Shown in pieces: positions 36,224 to 50,284 of a stretch of DNA of 64,000 nucleotides. The notes beneath the pieces are model-generated. The model made no database searches, was not told the DNA's origin, and saw only the letters and a list, made by a program, of their open reading frames with translations. Numbering within the stretch: position 1 is the first letter of the stretch; every line of letters starts with the position of its first letter. The stretch lies in the NCBI GenBank assembly GCA_963705155.1, contig CAVPJC010000022.1:281024-345023 (forward strand), given 5' to 3'. A program made the translations under genes and the position numbers. The stretch comes from CAVPJC01 sp963705155 (GTDB taxonomy: Bacteria; Chloroflexota; Anaerolineae; Anaerolineales; UBA4823).

Positions 36224-39200
36224 GTGGGGCGGCTGGTGGCGCTCACAGGATGGGTGCTGCTGCTGGGTGTGGTTGTGTATTTTGTGCGCCGCTGGCGGGG
36301 GTATAACCGGCCACGCGCGACAACCGCACCATCCTGCTCCTGTTTATCCTGGCCGTTTCCACATTTGTCACCAGTTTATTTATTGGCCTGCGTTTGCCAG
36401 CAGGCGAGGCATTGCCGCCCATGGGCTTGCCGGTGGAACCGGTAGGCCCCGCCTGGATGATCTTTGCGGCCCTGCCCTGGATGCTAGCAGCCGGTCTGCT
36501 TGGCCCGGCTCCGGCAGCCGCTCTGGGCGGCCTCTCGGGTTTGCTTTTAGCCCTGTGGGATACGCGCAACACGTTCACACCGCTGCTGTATGCTCAGCTG
36601 GCGGTGATGTTCAGCGCCGCGCTGCAACAGCGCTACCGCACCCGCCTGTACGCCTTGCTGCGCCACCCTATGTTTAGCGCCGTTCTGCTGGTTTTGGCCT
36701 ACCCGCTCCTGTTCTTACTCTTTACAACACTGGCCGCGGACGGCGCCCTGCCCAGCCGCCTGGATTTTGCCCTTACCCGCATCCGGTTTTCGTGGTTTGC
36801 CGCGGCAGGCGCTCTGCTGGTGGCCGGGTTGTTTACTGAGATCGTGGCGATGGGTTTGCCCAGGCTATGGGCCAGCAAGCGTGACCTGCAGCCTGCCCCC
36901 GCCGAAAAAAGCCTGCAGGCGCGCTTCCTTTACACCATTACCCCGATTGCATTCATCCTGACCCTGCTGTTGATGGTGGGCAACTGGGTGGTAGCTGAGC
37001 GAGCCGCCCGGCAGATCTTACAGGAGCGCATGGGAGATGCAGCCCGCATTGCTGCAGAGGGTGTGCCTTATTTTCTTGAAACAGGACAAAACCTGGCGAT
37101 GCAACTGGCTGCAGACCCGGCTCTGCTCGACCGGTCGCCTGGCCGGTTGGTGGATGTGCTTAGCCAGGATTTGCGCCGGGTGCCATTCTTTACGCAGTTG
37201 TACTTCCTGGATGTATCTGGCAGACCGCTGGCCGGGTATCCACTGCCTGAGTACACCGGCGCACCCGCAGAAGAGCAGGTGGGTATCCAGCTCGCCCTGA
37301 CGGGTATCCCCTTTCAACCTTTCACGGTGCCCCCACTGGAAGGACAGGAAGCCGCCCGGATTTCATTTGTCACACCTGTGAAAGATGCAACCGAAACGGT
37401 GCGCGGGATCCTGATCGGGCGCACCGATCTGGAATCGAACCCCTTCACACAACCCCTGATCGACGGCCTGAAGAGCTTCTCGGCTGATTCTGGCGCGGGT
37501 TATTTGCTGGATGAATACGGCAATATCCTCTACCATCCGGATGCCAGCCAGTTGATGAGTGTTTACAACGGACGCCGACCAGAAAGTTCTGAGTTTTTTG
37601 ATGGCTCAGCCCCGGACGGCACTCGCAGCCTGGTGTATTACCAGCCCACCATCGGGCGCCCGTGGGCAGTGGTGCTCGAGGTGCCGGCGCGCCGAGCGCA
37701 GCAGCTGGCAGTGAACATAGCAGCCCCGCTCCTGGGGATGATCTTCCTCCTGGCAGTCACTGCTGGCGGGCTGCTGCACTTTGGCCTGGGCAGGGTCACC
37801 GCTTCGCTGCAGAATTTAGCCCAGCAGGCCGATCATATGGCCGAGGGTGAGTTGGAAGCTGCGCTGGTGGTTACCGGCGAGGATGAAGTCGCCAGCCTCG
37901 GTCGCGCTTTTGAGCAGATGCGTTCCAGCCTCAAAGCGCGCCTGGATGAATTGAACCGCCTGCTGCTGGTCAGCCAGGGGGTCGCTTCCAGCCTGGAAGT
38001 CGGCGAAGCGGTGGCCCAGGTGCTCGATTCGGCGCTCAGCTCAGGAGCCAGCTCGGCACGCGTGGCGCTTGTCTCCAGCGCCTTGCCAGAGCTGGAAGGC
38101 GGCGCCTCTCAGCCAACGGCCTATGCGCGCGGGATCAAGACTGAGGCTTACAGCTATCTGGACGAACAGATACTGGAGATTACCCGACGCCAGGAACGTG
38201 TCGTGTTGAACAACCCCACCCGCCCGCGCATCTTAAACTTTCCACCCGCGCAGAACGGCCCGAAGCCGTGCTGGCATTACCGCTGCGCCATGAAAATGTT
38301 TATTATGGCGCCTTATGGCTGGGCTATGACCGCCCGCACCGGTTCTCTGAGGAAGAGCTGCGCTTTCACAGCACGCTTGCCGGGCAGGCAGCCCTCGCGG
38401 CTGCCAACGCTCACCTGTTTATGAATGCTGAAATCGGCCGCCAGCGCCTGGCGGCAGTTCTGGCGTCTACCCCCGACCCGGTGCTGGTGATCGACCAGCA
38501 GAACCGGCTGCTGCTATCCAACCCGGCTGCCTGGCGGGTTTTGGGTCTGGGCACAGAGTGGGAGGAGGGCCAGCCGATTGATCAGGTGATCCAGCACAAA
38601 GGTCTTTTGGATCTGTTAGGGGCGGCTGCCGATGAAAAACGTATCGATGAAATCCGCCTGGGGGAAGATCGCTCGTATTACGCCACTGCGGCGCCGGTTT
38701 TGGCGGAAGGGCACCGCGTGGGGCGCGTCTGTATTCTGCGTGATATCACCTATTTTAAAGAATTGGATGCGTTAAAATCGGAATTTGTTGCCACAGTGAG
38801 CCATGACCTGCGTTCTCCGCTGACGCTGATGCGCGGCTATGCTACCATGCTGGAGATGGTAGGCGAACTTAACGAGCAGCAATCCAATTACGTGCGCCGG
38901 ATTGTGAGCGGGGTGGAGAGTATGTCACGCCTGGTGAGCAACCTGCTGGATCTGGGGCGTATTGAAGCCGGCATTGGGCTGCAGCTGGAGATGCTGCCGG
39001 TGCACGATATCGTCGAGCGTGTCACGGGTGCGCTGCAGCTTCAGGCTACCCAGAAGCGCATCAACCTGACCACCCATATCCCTGAACATACCATTCCGCT
39101 CATTGAGGCTGACCAGGCCCTGCTACAGCAGGCGCTGCATAACCTGGTGGAAAATGCCATCAAATACACCGAGCCGGGTGGGCAGGTGAGTGTACGCCTG

Positions 39201-39458
39201 GGCACCCGCCCCGATTGCCTGGTCTTTGAGGTGAGCGATACAGGCATCGGCATAGCGCCAGTCGATCAGCCGCGCCTCTTTGAGAAATTTTTCCGTGGGG
39301 CGCAGCAAGGGGCAAAGAAATCCGGCGGGTCGGGCCTGGGTCTGGCAATTGTAAAATCGATTGTGGAGCGGCATGGCGGGCAGATATGGGTGGAAAGCCA
39401 GTTGGGGAAAGGCAGCACGTTTTATATGTCCATTCCCCTGCGCCAGAACAAAAATTAA
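36224..39458 (+). CDS. Sensor histidine kinase with dCache, HAMP, GAF and PAS domains (two frameshifts)
   Basis: About 1,075 residues. In order: an N-terminal membrane array, a periplasmic dCache-like sensor, a second membrane helix, HAMP (FGLGRVTASLQNLAQQADHM), GAF, PAS (VLASTPDPVLVIDQQNRLLL), HisKA with SHDLRSPLTLMRGYATMLE, and HATPase (NLVENAIKYTEPGG, DTGIGIAPVDQP, GSGLGLAIVKSI). Frame changes near 36313 and 38250 split it. GTG 36224 is the first usable start in frame. An ATG at 36165 (MSFF...) would join the same protein if one T of a six-T run were extra. It senses an extracellular ligand through the Cache domain. No cognate regulator is adjacent. A terminator follows before rpoC. Confidence 0.83.
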
Positions 39459-39479
39459 TCGCACCTTCATCTAAAACAC

Positions 39480-39507
39480 TTGCCAATAAGAAAAAACGGA
39501 TTATAAT
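39480..39507 (+). promoter_or_regulatory. rpoC promoter
   Basis: TTGCCA (39480-39485) and TATAAT (39502-39507) with a 16-bp spacer, 240 bp before the rpoC start. Confidence 0.6.
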
Positions 39508-39550
39508 TACACTCGCATGCAATATAAATGATGGACACAATTAATGGAAG

Positions 39551-39590
39551 GCGCTGAGAGGTAAAATCTCAAGCGCTTGTCTTTGTTTGT
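39551..39590 (+). terminator. Terminator-like hairpin in the rpoC leader
   Basis: GCGCTGAGA (39551-39559) pairs with TCTC-A-AGCGC (39567-39576, one bulged A), followed by TTGTCTTTGTTTGT. It lies downstream of the TTGCCA/TATAAT promoter, so it could end the kinase message or attenuate rpoC. A second dyad, CCTGAT with ATCAGG, lies near 39606-39634. Confidence 0.55.
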
Positions 39591-39746
39591 ATTAAACAGA
39601 AATACCTGATCCCCATCATCTTACATTATCAGGCGCACTCCTGTCTGAGTTTCAACAGCGATCGTCTTGTCCGCTGTGGATGGTAATAGTGTGCCCTCGA
39701 TACAGATGAATGCAGGGTAAATGGTTTTTCATCAGGAGGCAGCCAA

Positions 39747-44034
<4,288 letters not shown>

Positions 44035-44060
44035 ACCTATCTGGTATTTGGATTAACTCG

Positions 44061-44098
44061 ACGGGGCTGTCTTGCACAGGCAAGGCAGCCCCGTTTTG
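44061..44098. terminator. rpoC terminator
   Basis: Stem ACGGGGCTGTCTTGC (44061-44075) with GCAAGGCAGCCCCGT (44080-44094), one G-U pair, then TTTTGTGT. It also lies at the end of the convergent GNAT gene. Confidence 0.85.
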
Positions 44099-44102
44099 TG
44101 TA

Positions 44103-44717
44103 TCAAAGAGAATAACCCAGTTTCTCTGCCAGGCGCTGCCTGATCAGCGGCCATTCGCTATCCAGGATGCTGTAAAACACCGAATGGCGGAAGCTGCCGT
44201 CCGGCAGGATCATGTGGTTGCGCAGCACCCCTTCCCGCACTGCGCCGAGGCGCTCAATGGCGCGCTGTGAGCGTTCGTTCCTAACATCGGTTTTGAACTG
44301 GACGCGGATGCAGCCGAGTTTCTCAAAAGCGTGCTGAAGGAGCAGGTATTTGCATTCCGTGTTGACCGGTGTGCGCTGGAATTCAGGCGCGTACCAGGTG
44401 CCGCCAATTTCCACGGCGCGGTGATCCGGGAGGATATTCAGATAGCGCGTAGCCCCGATGGCGCGCCCGCCTGGCTGGTGAATGACGGCAAAAGGCAGAT
44501 CGCCGCCGCGCTCCTGGCGTTTGAGCAGGTCTTGAACCCAGGCACGCATCTCTGCCTCGGTATGGATGGTACCGTAGAGCATGTATCGCCAGATTTCCTC
44601 ATGGGCGCCGGCGGTAGTCAGGTCGGGCACATGCTCCAGGGAGAGCGGCGCCAGGCGGACGGCTTTTCCGGTGAGTGTGACGGGTTGTTGAAACAGCGAT
44701 GCTGGCTGGGTGTTCAT
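44103..44717 (-). CDS. GNAT acetyltransferase (RimJ/RimL type)
   Basis: A 204-residue GNAT-fold N-acetyltransferase of the type-3 (RimJ/RimL-like) group, using acetyl-CoA. The N-terminal strand is VTLTGKAVRLAPLSLEHVPD; motif A/B regions are AIGATRYLNILPDHRAVEIG, GTWYAPEFQRTPVNTECKYL and RVQFKTDVRNERSQRAIERL with GAVREGVLRNHMILPDG at the end, all typical of this group. ATG 44717 is preferred; the frame extends to a TTG at 44729. A TATAAT on the minus strand ends 11 nt before the ATG, so the message is nearly leaderless. Its substrate (protein N-terminus or small molecule) is unknown. Confidence 0.87.
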   Translation of the reverse strand: MNTQPASLFQQPVTLTGKAVRLAPLSLEHVPDLTTAGAHEEIWRYMLYGTIHTEAEMRAWVQDLLKRQERGGDLPFAVIHQPGGRAIGATRYLNILPDHRAVEIGGTWYAPEFQRTPVNTECKYLLLQHAFEKLGCIRVQFKTDVRNERSQRAIERLGAVREGVLRNHMILPDGSFRHSVFYSILDSEWPLIRQRLAEKLGYSL

Positions 44718-44728
44718 CTGTACGCGCA

Positions 44729-44756
44729 ATTATATCTCACCCGTTGCGTTCGTCGA
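44729..44756 (-). promoter_or_regulatory. Promoter of the GNAT gene, near-leaderless
   Basis: On the minus strand TCGACG (44756-44751) and TATAAT (44734-44729) are 16 bp apart; the ATG at 44717 lies about 5 nt after the predicted start. Confidence 0.5.
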
Positions 44757-44863
44757 TGCGCCAGATTTCGCTCTCAGCCGGGGCCGTGTGTTCTGAATGA
44801 TCATCGGTATCCTCCAAATTATAGTGATCTGTCCGGCCCTGGGGGAGCGCCAAAACTCATCCA

Positions 44864-44892
44864 TTGACGTTTCACGGGATATCTCGTAAGAT
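44864..44892 (+). promoter_or_regulatory. gyrA promoter
   Basis: TTGACG (44864-44869) and TAAGAT (44887-44892) with a 17-bp spacer; the leader of about 40 nt carries GGAG 8 nt before the ATG. Confidence 0.65.
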
Positions 44893-44939
44893 ACCCCTCG
44901 CACAAAAATTCTAATTTATCCGCATCCGGAGCGTTTACT

Positions 44940-47900
44940 ATGGAAGTCGGTCTTGTCCAACGCATTGATATCGATCGGGAGATGCAGCAGGCCTATCTCG
45001 ATTACGCCATGAGCGTGATCGTGGCCCGCGCCCTGCCTGATGCCCGTGATGGGCTGAAACCGGTTCACCGCCGGATCTTGTATGCCATGTATGATATGGG
45101 TTTGCGCACCGAATCGGCCTACAAGAAATCCGCCCGTATCGTTGGCGAAGTGTTAGGGAAGTATCACCCGCACGGCGATATGGCCGTGTACGAAGCCATG
45201 GCGCGCATGGCCCAGGATTTTTCCATGCGTGTACCGCTGGTGGATGGGCAGGGCAACTTTGGCAGCGTGGACGGCGACCCGCCGGCAGCCATGCGCTACA
45301 CCGAGGCGCGCCTGGCGCTGCCGGCTGTCAACATGTTGGCGGATATTAATAAAGATACAGTCAATTTCACCGCCAATTTTGATGACACCCTTAAAGAGCC
45401 AGACGTGCTGCCCGCCGCGGTGCCCAACCTGTTGGTGAACGGCGCTACCGGTATTGCCGTGGGCATGTCCACCAGCATCCCGCCGCACAACCTGGGCGAG
45501 GTGGTGGATGCGCTGCGCTACCTGCTGGAAAACTGGGAAAAGATGGATGATATCGGCCTGGAAGAGCTGATGGTTTTCATCCAGGGTCCCGATTTTCCCA
45601 CCGGGGGCATCATCATTCACGACAGCGGGGAGCAAGGCCTGGCGGCTGCCTATGGCTCTGGAAGGGGGCAGCTCACGGTGCAGGCGCGTGCCCACCTGGA
45701 AGAGATGGAGCGCGGCCGCAGCCGCATTATCGTCACCGAGCTGCCCTATATGACCAACAAAGCATCGCTCATCGAGCGCATTGCCGAGCTGGCGCGTGAA
45801 GGTCGGATGGAAGGCATTGTGGACCTGCGCGACGAATCGGATCGCCAGGGCATGCGGATTGTCATTGAGCTTTCCAAGACGGCTGACCCCGAAACGGTGT
45901 TGGGCAACCTGTACAAGCACACCCCCATGCAGAGCACCTTCAGCATCATCATGCTGGCGTTGGTGGATGGCGAACCGCGTATGCTCAGCCTTAAGCAGGC
46001 TTTGCGCGTTTACCTGGATCATCGTTTGGAAATTGTCCGACGCCGCAGCGAGTACGACCTGGAAAAGGCGCGCCAGCGGGCGCATATCCTGGAAGGCCTG
46101 CGCGTGGCTCTCAAGAACCTGGATGAAGTCATCGATATCATCCGCAAGGCCCCAGACGTGGAGACAGCACGCACCCGCCTGGTGAAACGTTTTCATCTGA
46201 GTGACCTTCAATCTCAGGCCATTCTGGATATGCAATTGCGCCGTCTGGCGGCACTGGAGCGGAAAAAGATTGAAGAAGAATATAAAGAGGTGCAGGCTTT
46301 CATCAAAGACCTGGAGGGCTTGCTGCGTTCGCCCAGGCAGATGCGCCAGGTCGTGGCAGATGAGCTGCTGGCGGTGAAAGAAACCTTCAGCGACCGCCGG
46401 CGCACGCACATTGTCGGCCTCAAAGAAGGCGAGCACAAAAAATCGCTGCTCACCATCCAGGACATTGCTCCCGAAAAGACCAGCTGGCTGGCATTAACCC
46501 CGGATGGTCTGGTTTCACGCACCATGGATGATAAGCTGCCGCGCCAGAGTGGGAGCGATGCCGCCGTGATCTTGTTGCAGGTAAACTCGCGTGATACGCT
46601 CTACCTGGTATCTGCGACGGGTGAGACCGCTGCCGTGGCAGTGCATGCCATCCCAGAAGTGGAAAAACCAGCCGATGGCATTCCCTTCTACAAAGTGTGT
46701 GCCCTCACCTCTGAAAGCAAGCCGGCGGTCTGTTTTACTCTGCCGCCCAGAAACGAACGCGCTGAAGATGGGTACGTGCTCAGCGCCACGCGTCAGGGGA
46801 TGGTGAAGAAATCGGTTCTCTCCGATCTGCCCGGACCTTCGGCCAGTACCTTCACCCTGGTGCGCGTCAACGATGGCGACCATCTGGGCTGGCTGCGCCT
46901 GACCCGCGGGCAATCTGATATCTTCATGCTCACTGCCCAGGGGATGGCTATTCGTTTCAGTGAAGATGAGGTGCGCCCCATGGGGCTGGTTGCAGCAGGC
47001 GTAATGGGTATCAAGCTGCAGGCTGGAGATGTAGTGGTGGGCATGGATGTCTTGCCGCAGCCCGGTGAGGTCTTCATGGCAGCCTCTGATGGCAGCGCCA
47101 AACGTGTGGCGCCTGACCAGTTCCCCAAACAGGGACGCTACGGCCAGGGCGTGCTGGCCTGGAAAATGCCTGCCAGGGTGAACCTGGTGGGTTGCGCCAT
47201 TGGGAAAGGCACGCAGCGGGTCACGTTGTTCCTGGATAAAATGGCCCCCAAGATGGTTCGCCTGGATGAAGCCCCCCTGCAAGGACGGGCGGCCCGCGGC
47301 AGGAACATTCAGGCGCTGAAGGCCGGCGACGTGGTGGTGGGTCTCGTGGCTGCGCTGGAGCCAGATCGCCCGGTGCTTGAAACCACCAAAGAGCCTGCAC
47401 AAAGCAAGGTCCGCAAAAGCACAGCGGTGGATGCAGAGAAAAAACCTGCTGCCATAACATCCACCAGGATGGAGGCTGCCGCCCCGGCTGTGGTCAAACC
47501 GGCTGAGCCCAAACGGCAGGCGGGTAAAGCTCTGGCTGGCAAAGCTGCCCAGGTCAAGAGGCGCGCCCCGGCTAAAGCGGCAGGGACTGCCGCCAAAAGC
47601 ACGCCGGGTAAATCGCCTGTGGTGAAGACCGCCCCGGCAAAGAAGAGCACTTCGGCAAAAACGGGCGCGACCCCTGCCTCATCCTCGACGGTGAAAGCGC
47701 CGGCCAACAAGGCTGCTCCGGTTAAGAAGACCGCCACGGTAAAAAAGGCAGCGACTGCCGCCGCAAGCGCATCTGGCAAAGCGCCGGTGATAGCGCCGGC
47801 TGGCAAGGCTGCTCCGGTCAAGAAGACCGCCACGGTAAAAAAGGCAGCGACTGCTGCCGCAAGCGCATCAGGCAAAGCGCCAGCGAAACCGCCGGCCGGC

Positions 47901-48101
47901 AAGGCCGCTCCAGTTAAGGCCCAGACACAGCTCGAGCTGCCCCTGGCTGGCGGGAAGCCTGCTCCAGCCAGGAAATCCACCCAAAAACCGGCCGCCTCTA
48001 AAACTGGTGCAAAGGTGAAGGATGCAGCCAAATCCGGCGGGAAACCGTCCTCGTCCTCGAAGAAGTCTGCCTCCAGACCGGCGGTGAAGAAGACGAAATA
48101 A
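44940..48101 (+). CDS. gyrA: DNA gyrase subunit A with a 240-residue histone-like C-terminal tail
   Basis: The DNA-cleaving and rejoining subunit of gyrase. The catalytic tyrosine is Tyr120 (DPPAAMRYTEARL). The quinolone region reads KYHPHGDMAVYEAMARMAQ, with Met81 and Glu85 at the positions of E. coli Ser83 and Asp87. The C-terminal beta-pinwheel carries a GyrA-box-like QGRYGQG, which favours gyrase over topoisomerase IV. The normal fold ends near residue 813. The remaining 240 residues are almost only Lys, Ala, Pro, Ser and Thr (KKTATVKKAATAAASASGK), like eukaryotic H1 or bacterial AlgP/Hc1 tails, and include a 32-residue tandem repeat. The frame is intact over 1,053 codons, so the tail is real. 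It probably binds DNA non-specifically. Confidence 0.95.
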   Translation: MEVGLVQRIDIDREMQQAYLDYAMSVIVARALPDARDGLKPVHRRILYAMYDMGLRTESAYKKSARIVGEVLGKYHPHGDMAVYEAMARMAQDFSMRVPLVDGQGNFGSVDGDPPAAMRYTEARLALPAVNMLADINKDTVNFTANFDDTLKEPDVLPAAVPNLLVNGATGIAVGMSTSIPPHNLGEVVDALRYLLENWEKMDDIGLEELMVFIQGPDFPTGGIIIHDSGEQGLAAAYGSGRGQLTVQARAHLEEMERGRSRIIVTELPYMTNKASLIERIAELAREGRMEGIVDLRDESDRQGMRIVIELSKTADPETVLGNLYKHTPMQSTFSIIMLALVDGEPRMLSLKQALRVYLDHRLEIVRRRSEYDLEKARQRAHILEGLRVALKNLDEVIDIIRKAPDVETARTRLVKRFHLSDLQSQAILDMQLRRLAALERKKIEEEYKEVQAFIKDLEGLLRSPRQMRQVVADELLAVKETFSDRRRTHIVGLKEGEHKKSLLTIQDIAPEKTSWLALTPDGLVSRTMDDKLPRQSGSDAAVILLQVNSRDTLYLVSATGETAAVAVHAIPEVEKPADGIPFYKVCALTSESKPAVCFTLPPRNERAEDGYVLSATRQGMVKKSVLSDLPGPSASTFTLVRVNDGDHLGWLRLTRGQSDIFMLTAQGMAIRFSEDEVRPMGLVAAGVMGIKLQAGDVVVGMDVLPQPGEVFMAASDGSAKRVAPDQFPKQGRYGQGVLAWKMPARVNLVGCAIGKGTQRVTLFLDKMAPKMVRLDEAPLQGRAARGRNIQALKAGDVVVGLVAALEPDRPVLETTKEPAQSKVRKSTAVDAEKKPAAITSTRMEAAAPAVVKPAEPKRQAGKALAGKAAQVKRRAPAKAAGTAAKSTPGKSPVVKTAPAKKSTSAKTGATPASSSTVKAPANKAAPVKKTATVKKAATAAASASGKAPVIAPAGKAAPVKKTATVKKAATAAASASGKAPAKPPAGKAAPVKAQTQLELPLAGGKPAPARKSTQKPAASKTGAKVKDAAKSGGKPSSSSKKSASRPAVKKTK
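47709..47918 (+). repeat. 96-bp tandem repeat in the gyrA tail
   Basis: Units start at 47709, 47805 and 47901 (third partial, about 18 bp). Each codes for 32 residues beginning KAAPVKKTATVKK and ending near APAG. The two full copies differ at a few bases, mainly silent or in the last third. Confidence 0.85.
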
Positions 48102-48111
48102 AATTGATTGG

Positions 48112-49237
48112 TTAAAATTCTGCTTTCGCGGATGCGGCTGGAACGGGCCACCGAAAAGAAAGTGTAATGGTAAGCGATCTTGCTATTAGCCAGGCCAAAA
48201 GTATCGTTGCCGTTCAGCACGTTACCCGCGCTGGATGTCGCTGACCAGGTCAGGTGCCGCGAGCTGCCCGTCCCATTGAAGCTGCTCAGTGTGAAGACTG
48301 CGTTGGGCAGCAGCTGCGTGAATAAACTCTGGTACCAGGCGCGCAACGCTGCCGTGCCCTGCACCGTGCGCGCCGCGTTGATGTGCACGGCGCTGGTAGT
48401 GTACAACCCTGTGACCCGGTTGAGATCATGGGCGTTCAATGCGTCGATATACAGCTCGGCAATATCCTTTTCGGGGGCAGCGCCAGACCAGGAATAGGCC
48501 GCGATGGCATTCCAGGCCTCGGGGATATACGAGCGGCAGTTCGACCATTCCCAGAAATTGGCCGCGCTCAGATTGAGGCTCTGTGCAGTTTGCAAAAAGG
48601 TCACGACCTCTTCAGGCGAAGCCACCCAGCTGCCCGTCCGGTAAGCCGAACCGACCGGGATGATCGGCCGGTAGGGGGTGATGTTCTGGAATTCGTTAAT
48701 ACAGCGCGCCAGCTGGTCGGCTGGATTGTGTGAAAACTGCCAGTAAACCTGCGGCATATTGTAATCGCAGCGTTCGAGGAATTCTTCCCAGGGCACCTGT
48801 GGATGGTAGGATGGAAACCGGTAAGAGCACAACGCCACGGCCAGCCTGGGGTAGGCGGCGCGCAGCCTGTCCATAAACTGGGTCGCGGCCCGGCTTTTCC
48901 CGGGGTCTTTATATTCCCCCTCCACATCCAACACATAGCCGTCCACGCCGGTCTGCTGGATGCGCTGCACCGCCTTATTGGCCTCTCCAACGGGATCATC
49001 GCCGTAGATATAGTGCCAGCCCAGGCACTGAATGCCTTTGGCGTGCAGCGCCTGTACCACGGGCTGGATCAGATCCATCCCGTTGGAATCGACGTTATAG
49101 CTGTAGTTGCCGTCGGCCACTTTGAGCAGGGCATGTGTGAAACCGGCAGCCTGGGCGGCGTTGGCAATTGCTGCGGGGCTGCCGTTTTCACAGTTGCAAA
49201 TCTTCCAGAGGAAGAAACCTTTACCTTGGAGCGACAT
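48112..49237 (-). CDS. Glycoside-hydrolase-like TIM barrel with C-terminal SnoaL/NTF2-like domain
   Basis: Residues 1-245 look like a TIM-barrel glycosidase-like domain (THALLKVADGNYSYNVDSNG, GWHYIYGDDPVGEANKA, then VDGYVLDVEGEYKDPGKS with Asp-x-Glu at the expected catalytic strand, and YNMPQVYWQFSHNPADQ), reminiscent of GH25-type lysozyme-like folds. Residues 258-360 resemble an NTF2/SnoaL domain (AELYIDALNAHDLNRVTGLY, ending KIAYHYTFFSV). As read, the frame runs on antisense to the gyrA tail down to 47309, which is implausible. One base change near 48150 gives a stop at 48112-48114, 10 bp from gyrA. No signal peptide is seen. It is the last gene of a four-gene envelope operon. Function is inferred weakly. 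Confidence 0.6.
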
Positions 49238-49249
49238 GGTTGGCTGGAC

Positions 49250-50284
49250 CTATTTACCGCTCATGGCCTGGCGAACGACCTTCATAATGGCATCCTGGCG
49301 CGGCAGCAGAACCATGGCGCCGCCGGGCGTGATCCAATCGTACACCTGCTTGGGACTGATGTAGTAATGGTGGACGCGCGACGGGTCGCTCAGCTGGGTT
49401 GCCATGGGCAGGAACGGCAGCAGGTCTGCCAGGCTCAGGTCTGTGGTGACGCTCTCGGAATACAGGGCAAACAGCTCGGGCGCTTTGGTAATGGCGTCCA
49501 TGCTCAAGAGCTTGTAGGCCACAGCCGTGAGCACTTCCTGCTGGCGTCGGTTGCGGGCAAAATCATTGCTGGTCTTGCGAGAGCGCACGTACCAGAGCGC
49601 CATGTCTGCGTTCATCTGTTTTGGGCCGGGACGCAGGTTAATTGCGCGGCCGCGGTAGTAATCTGACAGCGGCGCGCCTACATCAATCTCCAGCCCGCCC
49701 AGGCCGTCGATCATGCGCTTGAAGCTGGTGAAATTGATCAGGATGTAGTGATCGATGCGGATGCCAAAGTTGGTCTGCAAAGTCGCGGCGAGTTTTTTGT
49801 ACCCGCCATGCACCCAGGCAGTGTTGATGCGATCCTGCCCCCAGCCAGGTATGTTGACGTACAGGTCGCGCGGGAAGGAGAGCAGGTTCACCGTGCCAAG
49901 CGACGGGCTGATGCTGGCAACAATGATCGTATCGGTGCGGAAGAAGCGGTCCCATGGGCGCTGGTCGGACCCAAGCAGCAGGATATTGACCTGATCGGCC
50001 GGGCGATCGTTCTTGCCAGAGATCTCCGGTGTTGGGGTGGGCGTCTGGGTGGGCAGGGGGGTCGCCGTGGGAATATCGGTGGGGATGTACACAGGGGTGG
50101 GCGGCACCGGCTGGAATGGTGTTGGCGTCGCGGTGGCGTTGGGCGGCACCTGGTATTCATTGACAGGCTGTGTGGAAGCCGATTGGGCTACTGCGGCTAT
50201 GGGTGCTTGCACCAGCGCCGGTGAGGCGCAACCGGTGAGCAAAAAAGCCAGGATGAGGAGGATAAGACGTTTATACATGGGCAT
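49250..50284 (-). CDS. LCP (LytR-CpsA-Psr) family lipoprotein
   Basis: A 344-residue extracellular LCP protein. Such enzymes transfer undecaprenyl-linked glycopolymers onto peptidoglycan. It begins with a lipoprotein signal (LILLILAFLLTGCAS, Cys at residue 19), then a Pro/Thr-rich spacer, then the LCP domain: VNILLLGSDQRP, FRTDTIIVASISPSLGTVNL, LSFPRDLYVNIPGWGQDRIN, HYILINFTSFKRMIDGLGGL and the Arg-rich ALWYVRSRKTSNDFARNRRQ. The catalytic Arg and Asp positions are retained. It overlaps the LysM gene by 14 bp upstream and lies 12 bp from the GH-like gene downstream. Lipid anchoring in place of the usual membrane helix is less common. Confidence 0.9.
   Translation of the reverse strand: MPMYKRLILLILAFLLTGCASPALVQAPIAAVAQSASTQPVNEYQVPPNATATPTPFQPVPPTPVYIPTDIPTATPLPTQTPTPTPEISGKNDRPADQVNILLLGSDQRPWDRFFRTDTIIVASISPSLGTVNLLSFPRDLYVNIPGWGQDRINTAWVHGGYKKLAATLQTNFGIRIDHYILINFTSFKRMIDGLGGLEIDVGAPLSDYYRGRAINLRPGPKQMNADMALWYVRSRKTSNDFARNRRQQEVLTAVAYKLLSMDAITKAPELFALYSESVTTDLSLADLLPFLPMATQLSDPSRVHHYYISPKQVYDWITPGGAMVLLPRQDAIMKVVRQAMSGK

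Noticed and set aside
47309..48111. Extension of the GH-like minus-strand frame through the gyrA tail
   Set aside because: The protein after FFSVA is only the complement of the Lys/Ala-rich gyrA tail. A stop at 48112-48114 in the next frame fits the family end.
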